From the NCBI GenBank assembly GCA_016702705.1, contig JADJDM010000001.1, forward strand, positions 496,001-560,000: a DNA stretch of 64,000 nucleotides, given 5' to 3'. The notes under the pieces were generated by a model. It worked only from the letters and a program-made list of their open reading frames with translations, had not been told where the DNA came from and made no database searches. A program made the position numbers and the translations under genes. Position 1 is the stretch's first letter, and each line of letters begins with the position of its first letter. This document shows positions 54,066 through 63,405 of this stretch, piece after piece. The DNA is from Bacteroidota bacterium (GTDB taxonomy: Bacteria > Bacteroidota > Bacteroidia > B-17B0 > Aurantibacillaceae).

Positions 54066-54407
54066 ATGGCAAAGAGCAGATTATTAAGTAGAGTAGAATA
54101 TAGAAGAAGGGTAACAAAAAGCATTGTTTTAGCAACTGCTTTGTTAATTTTTTCGCTAGTTGTGGGGATAGTTGGTTACATGTACTTTTTTGATATGAAT
54201 TGGGTTGATGGTTTACTAAATGCCTCCATGATTTTAACAGGAATGGGGCCAGTTGATATAGCTAAAACAGATGCAGCAAAAATCTTTGCCTCTGTTTATG
54301 CATTGTATAGCGGAGTTGCTTTTTTAACTTGTGTTGCAGTTATATTTGCTCCTATTTTACATCGCTTCCTTCATAAATTCCATCTTGATTTGGATGATAA
54401 CGACTAA
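54066..54407 (+). CDS. Small two-helix ion-channel-like membrane protein
   Basis: A 113-residue protein. The first helix (about 18-42) and second helix (about 74-102) flank a re-entrant-like segment ASMILTGMGPVDI, which resembles the pore loop of two-TM potassium channels but has TGMGP where TVGYGD is normal. A basic N-terminus and acidic C-terminal tail (FHLDLDDND) are consistent with a cytoplasmic orientation. The family is not assigned; the pore similarity is an inference from pattern. Confidence 0.6.
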   Translation: MAKSRLLSRVEYRRRVTKSIVLATALLIFSLVVGIVGYMYFFDMNWVDGLLNASMILTGMGPVDIAKTDAAKIFASVYALYSGVAFLTCVAVIFAPILHRFLHKFHLDLDDND

Positions 54408-54476
54408 TAGCAAAAATCTTGCTTATATATTCCATAACATAGATTTTTTATTAAATTTACACAAAGCATTATTTAT

Positions 54477-55730
54477 ATGAATTTAAAAATTCGATTGGTT
54501 GGAATGAGTTTTTTGCAGTTCTTTATTTGGGGAGCTTGGCTTATTACAATTGCAAATTATTGGTTTGGTAATAATATCGGAAACCCTTCTCAGTTTGGTA
54601 AAATATTTACAACCTTAGGGATTTCTTCTATCATCATGCCTGCTCTTACTGGTATTATTGCTGATAGATGGATTAATGCAGAAAGATTATACGGAGTATT
54701 ACACATTCTTGCAGGTTTAGTAATACTTTATATTCCGCAAGTAAACGACCCCGATATGTTTTTTTGGTGCATGTTAGTTGCCATGCTTTTTTACATGCCA
54801 ACCATTGCACTTTCAAATTCTATCGCATACAATACTTTAAAATCAAATAATTTTGATGTAGTAAAAGTTTTTCCTCCAATACGTGTATGGGGTACTGTTG
54901 GTTTTATTGCTGCTATGTGGATTACTAATCTAACAGGAAATAAAGCAACAGCTGGGCAATTTTATATTTCAGCTATCGCATCTTTTGTGTTGGGAATTTA
55001 TTCTTTCACCTTACCAGCTTGCAAACCAAACAAAGTGGTTGAATCAAAAAGTTTATCCGAAACATTAGGTCTTAATGCATTTTCTCTTTTCAAAAATGGT
55101 AAAATGGCGATGTTCTTTATGTTTGCTATGCTTTTAGGCGCAGCATTACAATTAACAAACATGTATGGCGATAGATATGTAGATAATTTTAAAGAAGTAC
55201 CTGAGTATGCAGATTTGTTTGTTGTGAAGTACTCAACTATCATCATGTCAATATCACAAATCTCTGAAACATTATTTATTCTTGCTATTCCATTTTTCTT
55301 AAAACGTTTTGGAATAAAATATGTAATGCTAATAAGCATGTTAGCTTGGGTATTACGTTTCGCATTTTTAGCTTATGGAAATCCTGCAGACGGATTATGG
55401 ATGATTGTAATGTCTTGTATTGTTTACGGAATGGCTTTCGATTTCTTCAATATATCAGGTTCTTTATTTGTAGAAACTCAAACCGATTCAAAAATACGTT
55501 CAAGTGCACAAGGTTTATTTATGATGATGGTAAATGGTTTTGGTGCAGTTATTGGAAGTTTCTCAAGTGGATACATTATCGAAGCTTTCTTTTTAAAACC
55601 CGATAACACTTTTGATTGGAAACCAATTTGGTTAACATTTGCTGGCTATGCACTAGTAATTGCAATATTTTTCTTCTTCCTGTTTAAACACAAACACGAC
55701 CCAAAGGAAGTGGAAGGGTTTAATCATTAA
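54477..55730 (+). CDS. Nucleoside:proton symporter, NupG/MFS type
   Basis: A 417-residue transporter with twelve predicted transmembrane helices. The opening LVGMSFLQFFIWGAWLITIANYW is the nucleoside transporter (NHS family) N-terminal motif. Later segments PIRVWGTVGFIAAMW, then QTDSKIRSSAQGLFMMMVNGFGAVIG match the family. It imports nucleosides with protons across the inner membrane; the specific nucleoside is not evident. It is followed after 14 bp by a T9SS protein gene with a TTG start. Confidence 0.88.
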   Translation: MNLKIRLVGMSFLQFFIWGAWLITIANYWFGNNIGNPSQFGKIFTTLGISSIIMPALTGIIADRWINAERLYGVLHILAGLVILYIPQVNDPDMFFWCMLVAMLFYMPTIALSNSIAYNTLKSNNFDVVKVFPPIRVWGTVGFIAAMWITNLTGNKATAGQFYISAIASFVLGIYSFTLPACKPNKVVESKSLSETLGLNAFSLFKNGKMAMFFMFAMLLGAALQLTNMYGDRYVDNFKEVPEYADLFVVKYSTIIMSISQISETLFILAIPFFLKRFGIKYVMLISMLAWVLRFAFLAYGNPADGLWMIVMSCIVYGMAFDFFNISGSLFVETQTDSKIRSSAQGLFMMMVNGFGAVIGSFSSGYIIEAFFLKPDNTFDWKPIWLTFAGYALVIAIFFFFLFKHKHDPKEVEGFNH

Positions 55731-55744
55731 AAGCAGTATTTGAT

Positions 55745-56947
55745 TTGAGACTATGCACTTCAATACTTTTTATATTTATATTCCAACTCTTTTTGTTGGG
55801 ACAGCCAGTGAATTTGGTTCCAAATCATAGTTTTGAAAACGCCACATGTGACCCTTTCGGTGTGAATTTTTCTCCTCAAGATTGGAAGCAGTTGCAAGGT
55901 TCGCCTGATTATTTTCACTCATCTTTTTCACCACCATGTCCAGTTATAGGTGATATAAGTAATTATCAATTAGCTAATGATGGACTTGGATTTGTTGGCA
56001 TTGACGTGTATTGTCCAGTAAATATATGTCCTAATAATTATGATAAGGAATCTGTGCAGTGTAAACTTAATGACACTTTAAGATTTGGAAAAAGGTATTG
56101 CGTATCCTTCTATGTAAATTTGTCTTCTTTTTTTTATTATGCTACAGATGATATTGGTATTTACTTTGGTGTGGACAGTAATCTTGTGTTTCCAGCTATT
56201 CCTGACATTGAAAACACTCAAGGTAATTTTCTAACGGATACAACAAACTGGGTTTTAATAAAAGGAACTTATGTTGCTAGTGGCGATGAAGTATATTTGA
56301 ATTTAGGGAACTTCAAATTGAATTCTGCTACTTCTTGGGTAATTATGAACAGTGGTAATCCTAACTATGACCAATCATATTACTTCATTGATAATGTATC
56401 TGTATTTGAATTACCTGTAATTAGTGCCAATAATGATACAAGTATTTGTTTGGGCGAGGTAAAACAATTGCAAGTTTCTTGCGTCAGTTGTTGGCAAGGA
56501 AATAATTTTGAGTGGAGAGATGAATTCGGCAATTTAATTGGAACTGGCGCGACCATAAACGTAAGTCCAATGCAAGCAACAACCTATTATGTTAATCTAA
56601 TCGATAGTACAAATAGCGTTTCAAACATTAATGATATAAAAGATAGTATTAATATATCAGTAATAAATTGTGGTGTTGGTGTAACTGAAAGGATAGATAT
56701 AACCGAAGTTAACATATATCCCAATCCTGCAAACAATATCTTAAATGTAGAAATTAGTGGATTTTCAAATCAAAAAAACATGCAACTGAGCTTATGTAAT
56801 TTATTAGGAGAAAGTATTGCAAATTATAACATTGAGAACTATCTTACTAAATTAAACCTAAGCAATATACAAAACGGTATTTATAATCTATGTTTGCTAA
56901 AGGATGGAAAACAACAGTTTGTGCAAAAACTGGTTCTTATTAAATAG
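55745..56947 (+). CDS. T9SS-sorted secreted protein
   Basis: A 400-residue protein with a proposed TTG start and a signal peptide (MRLCTSILFIFIFQLFLLGQ). The first domain opens NLVPNHSFEN and reads like a jelly-roll module often found at the start of such surface proteins. A short Ig-like region (ANNDTSICLGEVKQLQVSC) follows. The T9SS type A tail is VNIYPNPANNILNVEISG then GIYNLCLLKDGKQQFVQKLVLI. No catalytic domain is recognised. No ATG in frame is close, so TTG is the best start. Confidence 0.75.
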   Translation: MRLCTSILFIFIFQLFLLGQPVNLVPNHSFENATCDPFGVNFSPQDWKQLQGSPDYFHSSFSPPCPVIGDISNYQLANDGLGFVGIDVYCPVNICPNNYDKESVQCKLNDTLRFGKRYCVSFYVNLSSFFYYATDDIGIYFGVDSNLVFPAIPDIENTQGNFLTDTTNWVLIKGTYVASGDEVYLNLGNFKLNSATSWVIMNSGNPNYDQSYYFIDNVSVFELPVISANNDTSICLGEVKQLQVSCVSCWQGNNFEWRDEFGNLIGTGATINVSPMQATTYYVNLIDSTNSVSNINDIKDSINISVINCGVGVTERIDITEVNIYPNPANNILNVEISGFSNQKNMQLSLCNLLGESIANYNIENYLTKLNLSNIQNGIYNLCLLKDGKQQFVQKLVLIK

Positions 56948-57084
56948 AAATTTAGTTTAAGAGCTCATTATCTCAGTAATTTATCAATTTCAGCAAAATT
57001 CCTTTCCTAATCCTTCTCAAACCTCGCATCCACCCCCTAAAAAATCCCAAATAAACCGTATCTTCACGCCCTAAAATTAAGCTT

Positions 57085-60000
57085 GTGAGTACAGGTAAAA
57101 AATACAAAGAATATAAAGGCTTAAATCTGCCTTCAATTGCAGATGAAGTTCTTAAGTTTTGGAAAGACAACCAAACCTTCGAAAAATCTATTTCAACCCG
57201 CGAAGGAAAAACCCCGTGGGTGTTTTATGAAGGCCCGCCTAGCGCTAATGGTATGCCCGGCATCCATCACGTTATGGGTCGTACCATTAAAGATATTTTT
57301 TGTCGCTACAAAACATTACAAGGTTTTCAAGTAAAACGTAAAGCTGGTTGGGACACACATGGTTTACCAATTGAGTTAGGCGTTGAAAAATCCTTAGGTA
57401 TTACTAAAGAAGATATTGGCAACAAAAACAGCCCTAAATATATTTCGGTTGAAGACTATAACAAAGCTTGCCGCAAAGAGGTAATGAAGTTTACCGATAA
57501 GTGGGAAGATGTTACCAATAACATGGGCTACTGGGTCGACTTAAACGATCCTTACATCACTTACGATAATAAATACATCGAGAGTGTGTGGTGGTTATTA
57601 GGCAACTTGCACCAAAAGAATTTATTGTACAAAGGCTTTACTATTCAGCCATATTCACCAGCAGCAGGTACAGGTTTATCATCACACGAAATAAACCTAC
57701 CAGGCTGTTACAAGGATGTAAAGGACAGAATGCAACGGTAATGTTTAAGGTTTCTGATTTGGAAAAATTAGATAAGTCTAAAATTGCAAATCTATCTGAT
57801 ATATACATCGTAGCTTGGACAACTACACCTTGGACCTTGCCTTCAAACACTGCATTAGCAGTAGGAAAAAACATTGATTATGTATTAGTTAAAACATTTA
57901 ATCAGTACGACGCAAAGAGATAAGCGTGATTCTTGCAAAAGAGCGTTTGGCTGCATACCTTAACCCTAAAGGCGCTGAGTCTGAGTGGACATTTAAAGCA
58001 GGTGATAAAGTTATTCCTTATAAAGTTGTTGCTGAGTTTAAAGGTTCTGAATTAGAAGGTGTTCGTTACGAGCAATTGCTTCCTTTTGTTCAACCAGAAG
58101 GCGATGCGTTTAGAGTAATACTTGGTGATTTCGTTACTACCAGCGATGGTACAGGTATTGTGCACATTGCGCCAACATTTGGTGCAGACGATATGCGTGT
58201 TGCTAAAGAATCAAACATTCCTTTATTGCTTACAAAAAACGCTGATGGCAATATGGTTCCATTAGTTGATTTGCAAGGTAAATTTGTTAGCGAAATTAAA
58301 GATGGTGTTTTCTTATATGGTCATGAGTATGTGAAAGAAGCATATTTAACCGATGCAGAAAAGGAAGCAGAGTTCCAACATCAAAAGCAAGTATTAGAAG
58401 CTGCAGGAAAAATAAAAGAACTTAAAGCCTATATAAGTGTTGATGAGCGTATAGTTTTAAAACTGCAGGAAGAAGGAAAATTATTTAAGAAAGAAACTTA
58501 CGAGCATAGTTATCCGCACTGTTGGAGAACTGATAAGCCTGTTCTTTATTATCCTTTAGATAGTTGGTTTATTAAGTCTACAGCGGCTAAACAACGCATG
58601 ATAGAGCTTAACAAAACTATCAATTGGAAGCCAGAAGCTACTGGTACTGGTCGTTTTGGTAATTGGTTGGAAAACCTAAACGATTGGAATCTTTCTCGTT
58701 CACGCTTTTGGGGTATTCCAATTCCTATTTGGACAAGCGAAGATAAAACGGAACAATTGGTTATTTCATCGGTTGAGCAATTACAAAAAGAAATTGCTAA
58801 TTCGGTTGCTAAAGGATTTATGGAAAGCAATCCACTTGCTGCATTTAAAGCAGGTGATATGAGTACTGAAAATTATAATACGTTTGATCTGCATAAGCCT
58901 TATGCTGATTCAATAGTATTAGAGCAAAACGGAAAAAAATTATTCCGCGAAACTGATTTAATTGATGTGTGGTTTGATAGTGGCGCCATGCCTTACGCAC
59001 AGGTTCATTATCCTTTCGAGAACAAAGAATTAATCGACGATAAAAAATATTTCCCCGCTGACTTTATTGCAGAAGGTGTTGATCAAACACGTGGTTGGTT
59101 CTTTACTTTGCATGCTATCGGTACTATGTGTTTCGATTCGGTTGCCTACAAAAACGTAGTAAGTAATGGATTAGTATTAGATAAGAATGGTAACAAAATG
59201 AGTAAGCGTTTAGGAAATGCTATCGACCCATTTGATACACTTCCTAAATACGGCCCTGATGCTACACGTTGGTACATGATTGCAAATGCAGCACCTTGGG
59301 ATAATTTAAAATTTGACTTGGAAGGAATTTCTGAAGTGCAACGGAAATTATTCGGAACACTTTATAACACTTATGGTTTCTTTGCTTTGTACGCAAATGT
59401 TGATGGATTTGAAATTGATGAAAACAATTTAAGTCCTGTTGCCGAGCGTTCGGAGTTAGATCGTTGGATTATTTCAAAACTAAACAGTTTAATACAATCG
59501 GTTACTGAAGCTTATGATGAATACGAACCACACCGCGCAGCGCGTTATGTAGAAGAGTTTGTTGATGAGCATTTAAGTAACTGGTACGTTCGATTAGCAC
59601 GTCGTCGTTTCTGGAGAGGTGAGATGAGCGAAGACAAGAAAGCTGCTTACGAAACCTTGTTCGAGTGTTTACGTGTTGTTTCTCAGTTAATGAGTCCGAT
59701 TGCCCCGTTCTTTGCAGAGTGGATGTATAAAAACTTAACGGATGGAATAAGAGAGCAAGCTATTAAGAATAACACTCAACTAGCTGCAGAATCAATACAT
59801 TTAAGCAATTTCGCAAAAGCTGATGTTAAGGTAATTGATAAGAATTTAGAAGAGCAAATGGATTTAGCTCAACGTATTTCTTCTATGATATTATCTATTC
59901 GTAAGAAAGAAAATTTACGTGTGCGTCAACCATTATTGCGTGTTCAAATTCCAGTGTTGGATAATGAAATGCAAAAGAAAATTACTGCAGTTCAGGATTT

Positions 60001-60592
60001 AATCATGTCGGAAGTAAACATTAAGCATATTGAGTTTGTAAATGAAAGTCAAACCCAAATTGTAAAGAACCTGAAGTTGAATTTTAAAACTTTAGGCAAA
60101 AAATGTGGTCAGCACATGAAAACGGTGCAGGCTTTTGCAAAGGACAATGGAAACGCAATTATTTCGGCTATCGAAAAAACTGGGAAGTACGAAGTGAACA
60201 TTGAAGGTGATATAATCGTTTTAGAAACAGAAGACGTAGAAATCATCCCAGTTGATATCCCAGGCTGGAAAGTAGCTAACAGTGGGGCATTAACAGTTGC
60301 GCTGGATATAAACTTGAACGAAGCGCTAATAAACGAAGGAATTGCCCGTGAATTAGTAAATCGTATCCAAAACATCCGCAAAGACAAAGGTTTTGAGGTT
60401 ACGGATAAGATAAATATAAAAATACAGAGAAATAATTCGATTGAAACGGCAATAAAAAACAATTTAAGTTATATTTGTACTGAAACTCTGACAAATAACC
60501 TTGAGGTTGTGGATACAATTTCACAAACGGATGGGATAAATGTTGAGGTAGATGAGAATATAAGTACATTAATTACAGTTCAAAAAAACTAG
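57085..60592 (+). CDS. ileS: Isoleucyl-tRNA synthetase, with two single-base deletions
   Basis: Class I synthetase charging tRNA-Ile; restoring one base near 57725-57731 and one near 57908-57914 gives a continuous 1169-residue IleRS. The HIGH-type motif is GMPGIHH (in GPPSANGMPGIHHVMGRTIKD), the editing domain has IVAWTTTPWTLPSNTALAVG, and the KMSKS motif is NKMSKRLGNAID. The anticodon-binding domain follows (SELDRWIISKLNSL). It starts at GTG 57085. Because the enzyme is essential, both frameshifts are probably sequence errors. An H1-tailed DksA-like gene follows. Confidence 0.93.
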
Positions 60593-60601
60593 TTGAACAT
60601 C

Positions 60602-61693
60602 ATGGCTAAGAACAAAAAAGCGGCGAAACCAGCCCCAAAAAAGGCGGCGAAACCAGCACCTAAGAAAGCAGTAAAGGCAGCGAAACCCGCAGCAAAAAAA
60701 GCGGCAAAGCCTGCACCTAAGAAAGCAGCTAAACCAGCCCCAAAAAAGGTTGTAAAACCAGTTGCTAAAAAAGCAGCTAAACCAGCCCCAAAAAAGGCAG
60801 CTAAACCAGTTGCTAAAAAGGCAGCAAAACCAGCTCCTAAAAAGGTTGTAAAGGCAGTTAAACCTGTTGCAAAAAAGGCGGCCCCGGCTCCTAAAAAAGC
60901 AGCACCTGCACCTAAAAAAGTTGAAAAAGCAGTTAAGCCCGCTAAAGTGGCGGCTAGCAAACCAATATCTAAAGTAGAGAAGAAAAAGGAAGAGAAGAGC
61001 ATGAAGAAGAAGGGAAAAGAGGAGACGAAAAAAGTGAAGCCTGCTGATGATGAGTTAGAAGCAGAAGGATTAGATTTGGATGCCGGATTGTTAGAAGAAG
61101 GATTAGATGTTGAAGCTGACGTTGAGGTTGAAGAGGATGATGATTTTGAACCAGATGAGCCTAAGCGTAAAGGTAGAAAGCCTAAAGCTAAGGAATCAAA
61201 GAAAAAATACGACTCTGAAGATTTTGTTAGAAAACAAATTGTAAAAATTGATTTAAGCAAATCACTTTTAAAAAAACAACCTGTTGAGCAACCAAAGCCT
61301 TACATTAACGATAGCGACAAGCGTTCACGTTATTCTGATAAAGAATTAGTGGAGTTTAAAGAACTAATTAATAAAAAGTTGGAAGAAGCACAAACAGATT
61401 TTGATTTGCTAAAACAAACATTATCTCACGCTGATGACCACGGAACAGACGATACATCACCATCATTTAAATTGTTAGAAGATGGTAGCGATGTATTATC
61501 TAAAGAGGAAACAGCGCAATTAGCTTCTCGTCAAGAAAAATATATTGTTTCATTGAAAAACGCTTTAGTTCGTATCGAAAATAAATCATACGGAATTTGT
61601 AGAGCTACAGGAAAGTTAATTCCTAAGGAGCGTTTACGTAGTGTGCCGCATGCAACATTAAGTATAGATGCTAAATTAAGTCAAAGCAATTAA
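60602..61693 (+). CDS. DksA/TraR-family protein with a histone H1-like lysine/alanine/proline tail
   Basis: A 363-residue protein starting at ATG 60602 (a TTG at 60593 is less likely). Residues 1-~125 are repeats of the kind AAKPAPKK/VAKKAAK, very basic and like histone H1 or AlgP tails. A Lys/Glu-rich and then acidic linker follows. The C-terminal ~120 residues are a TraR/DksA domain (YSDKELVEFKELINKKLEEA, then NKSYGICRATGKLIPKERL). Only one of the usual four zinc-finger Cys remains (YGIC), which is also typical of Bacteroidota homologues. Co-location with ileS and lspA is conserved. Confidence 0.85.
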   Translation: MAKNKKAAKPAPKKAAKPAPKKAVKAAKPAAKKAAKPAPKKAAKPAPKKVVKPVAKKAAKPAPKKAAKPVAKKAAKPAPKKVVKAVKPVAKKAAPAPKKAAPAPKKVEKAVKPAKVAASKPISKVEKKKEEKSMKKKGKEETKKVKPADDELEAEGLDLDAGLLEEGLDVEADVEVEEDDDFEPDEPKRKGRKPKAKESKKKYDSEDFVRKQIVKIDLSKSLLKKQPVEQPKPYINDSDKRSRYSDKELVEFKELINKKLEEAQTDFDLLKQTLSHADDHGTDDTSPSFKLLEDGSDVLSKEETAQLASRQEKYIVSLKNALVRIENKSYGICRATGKLIPKERLRSVPHATLSIDAKLSQSN

Positions 61694-61700
61694 TCAACAT

Positions 61701-61729
61701 TTGTTGATCTCATAAAAAGGTTATCTTTG
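61701..61729 (+). promoter_or_regulatory. Promoter (TTG, 18 nt, TATCTTTG) for lspA
   Basis: TTG at 61701-61703 and a perfect TATCTTTG at 61722-61729 fit the Bacteroidota promoter form. The start would be around 61735, giving a very short leader before ATG 61753. Confidence 0.55.
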
Positions 61730-61752
61730 CTCAGGCAGGATAGCCTTTTTTT
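61714..61752 (+). terminator. Intrinsic terminator overlapping the lspA promoter
   Basis: A 12-bp stem AAAAAGGTTATC / GATAGCCTTTTT (one T-G wobble), with a 13-nt loop and a T run to 61752. A TATCTTTG -7 box (61722-61729) lies across its left stem and loop. The lspA ATG follows at 61753. Confidence 0.75.
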
Positions 61753-62436
61753 ATGCTTCAAAAAATTCTAAAATATAAATACCCAATCATTACAGTGTTC
61801 TTGGTTTTGCTCATCGACCAATGCATTAAACTTTATATAAAAACTCACTACATGATTGGTGAGGAACACAAGGTAGCGGGCGATTGGTTTAGATTACATT
61901 TTGTAGAAAATCCAGGAATGGCTTTTGGCATGCAGCTTGGCGGTTCTTTTGGTAAAATATTATTAAGTGTATTTAGAATTATTGCCGCCGCTTTTGGTGT
62001 TTATTACATTATAAAAATTGTTCGCGCGAAGGAACACAATGGTTATGTTGTATGTGTTGCATTAATATTAGCAGGAGCAGTAGGTAATATTATTGATAGT
62101 ATGTTTTATGGTTTAATATTCGACCAAGGAACAACACTAGATATGGCAACAGGTAGGTATATCGATTATTATGGTGTAGCTGAATATTCATCACAAGGCT
62201 ATGCAGGTTTTTTGCATGGCTGTGTAGTAGATATGTTTTATTTTCCTGTACTTCAAGGTAAATTTCCAAGTTGGTTTCCAATTTGGGGAGGCGAACCATT
62301 TGAGTTTTTTCGACCAGTGTTTAATTTTGCAGACGCCTCAATTTCTTTCGGAGTGGGAGCAATATTAGTTTTTCAGAAGAAATTCTTTAAACCTAAAAAG
62401 GAAGAGACTATTACAGAACCAATAGCAGAGGCTTAA
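61753..62436 (+). CDS. lspA: Lipoprotein signal peptidase (signal peptidase II)
   Basis: A 227-residue inner-membrane aspartic protease that cleaves prolipoproteins after lipidation. Catalytic-site motifs are visible: VENPGMAFG, VGNIIDSM (catalytic Asp) and NFADASISFG (second catalytic Asp). Four membrane helices are predicted. Bacteroidota LspA is longer than that of E. coli, as here. It supports the many lipoproteins in the window, including GldH and the OmpA lipoprotein. It converges with the DUF4296 gene (4-bp overlap). Confidence 0.93.
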   Translation: MLQKILKYKYPIITVFLVLLIDQCIKLYIKTHYMIGEEHKVAGDWFRLHFVENPGMAFGMQLGGSFGKILLSVFRIIAAAFGVYYIIKIVRAKEHNGYVVCVALILAGAVGNIIDSMFYGLIFDQGTTLDMATGRYIDYYGVAEYSSQGYAGFLHGCVVDMFYFPVLQGKFPSWFPIWGGEPFEFFRPVFNFADASISFGVGAILVFQKKFFKPKKEETITEPIAEA

Positions 62437-62774
62437 TTACCTTTTTGCTTGTTTAAATTTTGAAGTACAATATCATATACTTCTTTAAATTCTTTGGCAT
62501 TTGCACTATAATATTTTAAACTAGTTTCATATTGTGCCCTAGTTATTAAATGTTGTTTGTAAATATTAAATTTTAGATTTTCTTCAATAGGAGCATTAGC
62601 GTTTTGTGTTACTTGAATGTTTGCCGCAGCTTCCATTAAACTTATGTCTGTTAAAATAGCAGCCATTTTGTTTTTATCCAACAAATCACTTGGTTTTTCT
62701 GCTTTTCCCGCCTCTTTATTACAAGAAACAAAAACGAATAGGGAAAACAAAATAATATAACTGACTTTTAACAT
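62433..62774 (-). CDS. DUF4296-domain lipoprotein
   Basis: A 113-residue precursor with a lipobox FVSC (Cys19). The helical domain contains LLDKNKMAAILTDISLMEAAAN, the start of the DUF4296 signature, followed by KQHLITRAQYETSLKYY and YDIVLQNLNKQ. The family is Bacteroidota-specific and of unknown function. It often lies near lspA in these genomes. Confidence 0.8.
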   Translation of the reverse strand: MLKVSYIILFSLFVFVSCNKEAGKAEKPSDLLDKNKMAAILTDISLMEAAANIQVTQNANAPIEENLKFNIYKQHLITRAQYETSLKYYSANAKEFKEVYDIVLQNLNKQKGN

Positions 62775-62828
62775 GACGTAAATTTAAGGAATAAATGATG
62801 TAAGAAGTGATAATTTATCTTAATATCA

Positions 62829-62858
62829 TTGACTTCTTAACTAAATAATGTATTTTTG
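62829..62858 (+). promoter_or_regulatory. Promoter (TTG, 19 nt, TATTTTTG)
   Basis: Textbook Bacteroidota spacing: TTG at 62829-62831, 19 nt, then TATTTTTG at 62851-62858, 19 nt before the ATG at 62878. Confidence 0.7.
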
Positions 62859-62877
62859 ATATACAAAACATAAAGCC

Positions 62878-63282
62878 ATGTCAAAATCAATTGCAATTTT
62901 CGTTTTACTATTATTTGTTGGGCTAGGTAATTTAAATGCACAAACTAAATTTACAAGTGGTGACACAGAACTTGACAAATCATTAGCAGCTGTTACAAAG
63001 TATGGCCGATCAAACATGGCTGCGTTTCAAGATGCAATTGTAGGAAAGTATAACATTACTAAAGAACAAGCACAAACCTTCACAACAAAACTTTCAGGTG
63101 GAGATTTGCTAATGGTGTTTGAAATAGCATCGGCACTTAATAAAACAAAAGAAGAAATCACAGAATTTTATACTGCCAACCGCATAAAGAAAAATTGGGC
63201 AGAAATAATAAAAGAATTAGGCGTTAAAGACAAAACTTTTGAAACAATAAAAAGTAAAGTCGTTAATAACGGCATTGTTTAA
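62878..63282 (+). CDS. Small exported helical protein
   Basis: A 134-residue protein with a signal peptide (MSKSIAIFVLLLFVGLGNLNAQ). The mature part is helical, with motifs DKSLAAVTKYGRSNMAAFQD and YTANRIKKNWAEIIKELGV. No family is assigned. It has its own strong promoter and is followed by a repeat-rich intergenic region. Confidence 0.65.
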   Translation: MSKSIAIFVLLLFVGLGNLNAQTKFTSGDTELDKSLAAVTKYGRSNMAAFQDAIVGKYNITKEQAQTFTTKLSGGDLLMVFEIASALNKTKEEITEFYTANRIKKNWAEIIKELGVKDKTFETIKSKVVNNGIV

Positions 63283-63299
63283 AATAATTACTAATCTCT

Positions 63300-63392
63300 T
63301 ACGAATATACGAATCATTACAAATTGATACGAATGCTGTATTTACCTATTCGCAATGATTCGTAGCATTAGTATATTCGTACAACATTCGTA
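63300..63392. repeat. Cluster of ACGAAT motifs forming a long imperfect inverted repeat
   Basis: Three forward copies of TACGAAT (near 63300, 63308 and 63328) are followed by four reverse-oriented copies or near copies between 63348 and 63392. TACGAATATAC (63300-63310) pairs perfectly with GTATATTCGTA (63371-63381), and GAATCATT (63311-63318) pairs with AATGATTC (63354-63361). There is no open frame. It could be a degenerate mobile repeat, a transcription stop or a protein-binding array. Confidence 0.75.
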
Positions 63393-63405
63393 ATCAGTAC
63401 TTTTA

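Noticed and set aside
60589..61260. Long minus-strand open frame opposite the DksA-like gene
   Set aside because: It is a shadow of the lysine/alanine repeats read in reverse (Phe/Gly/Ala-rich), with no plausible start context or family.
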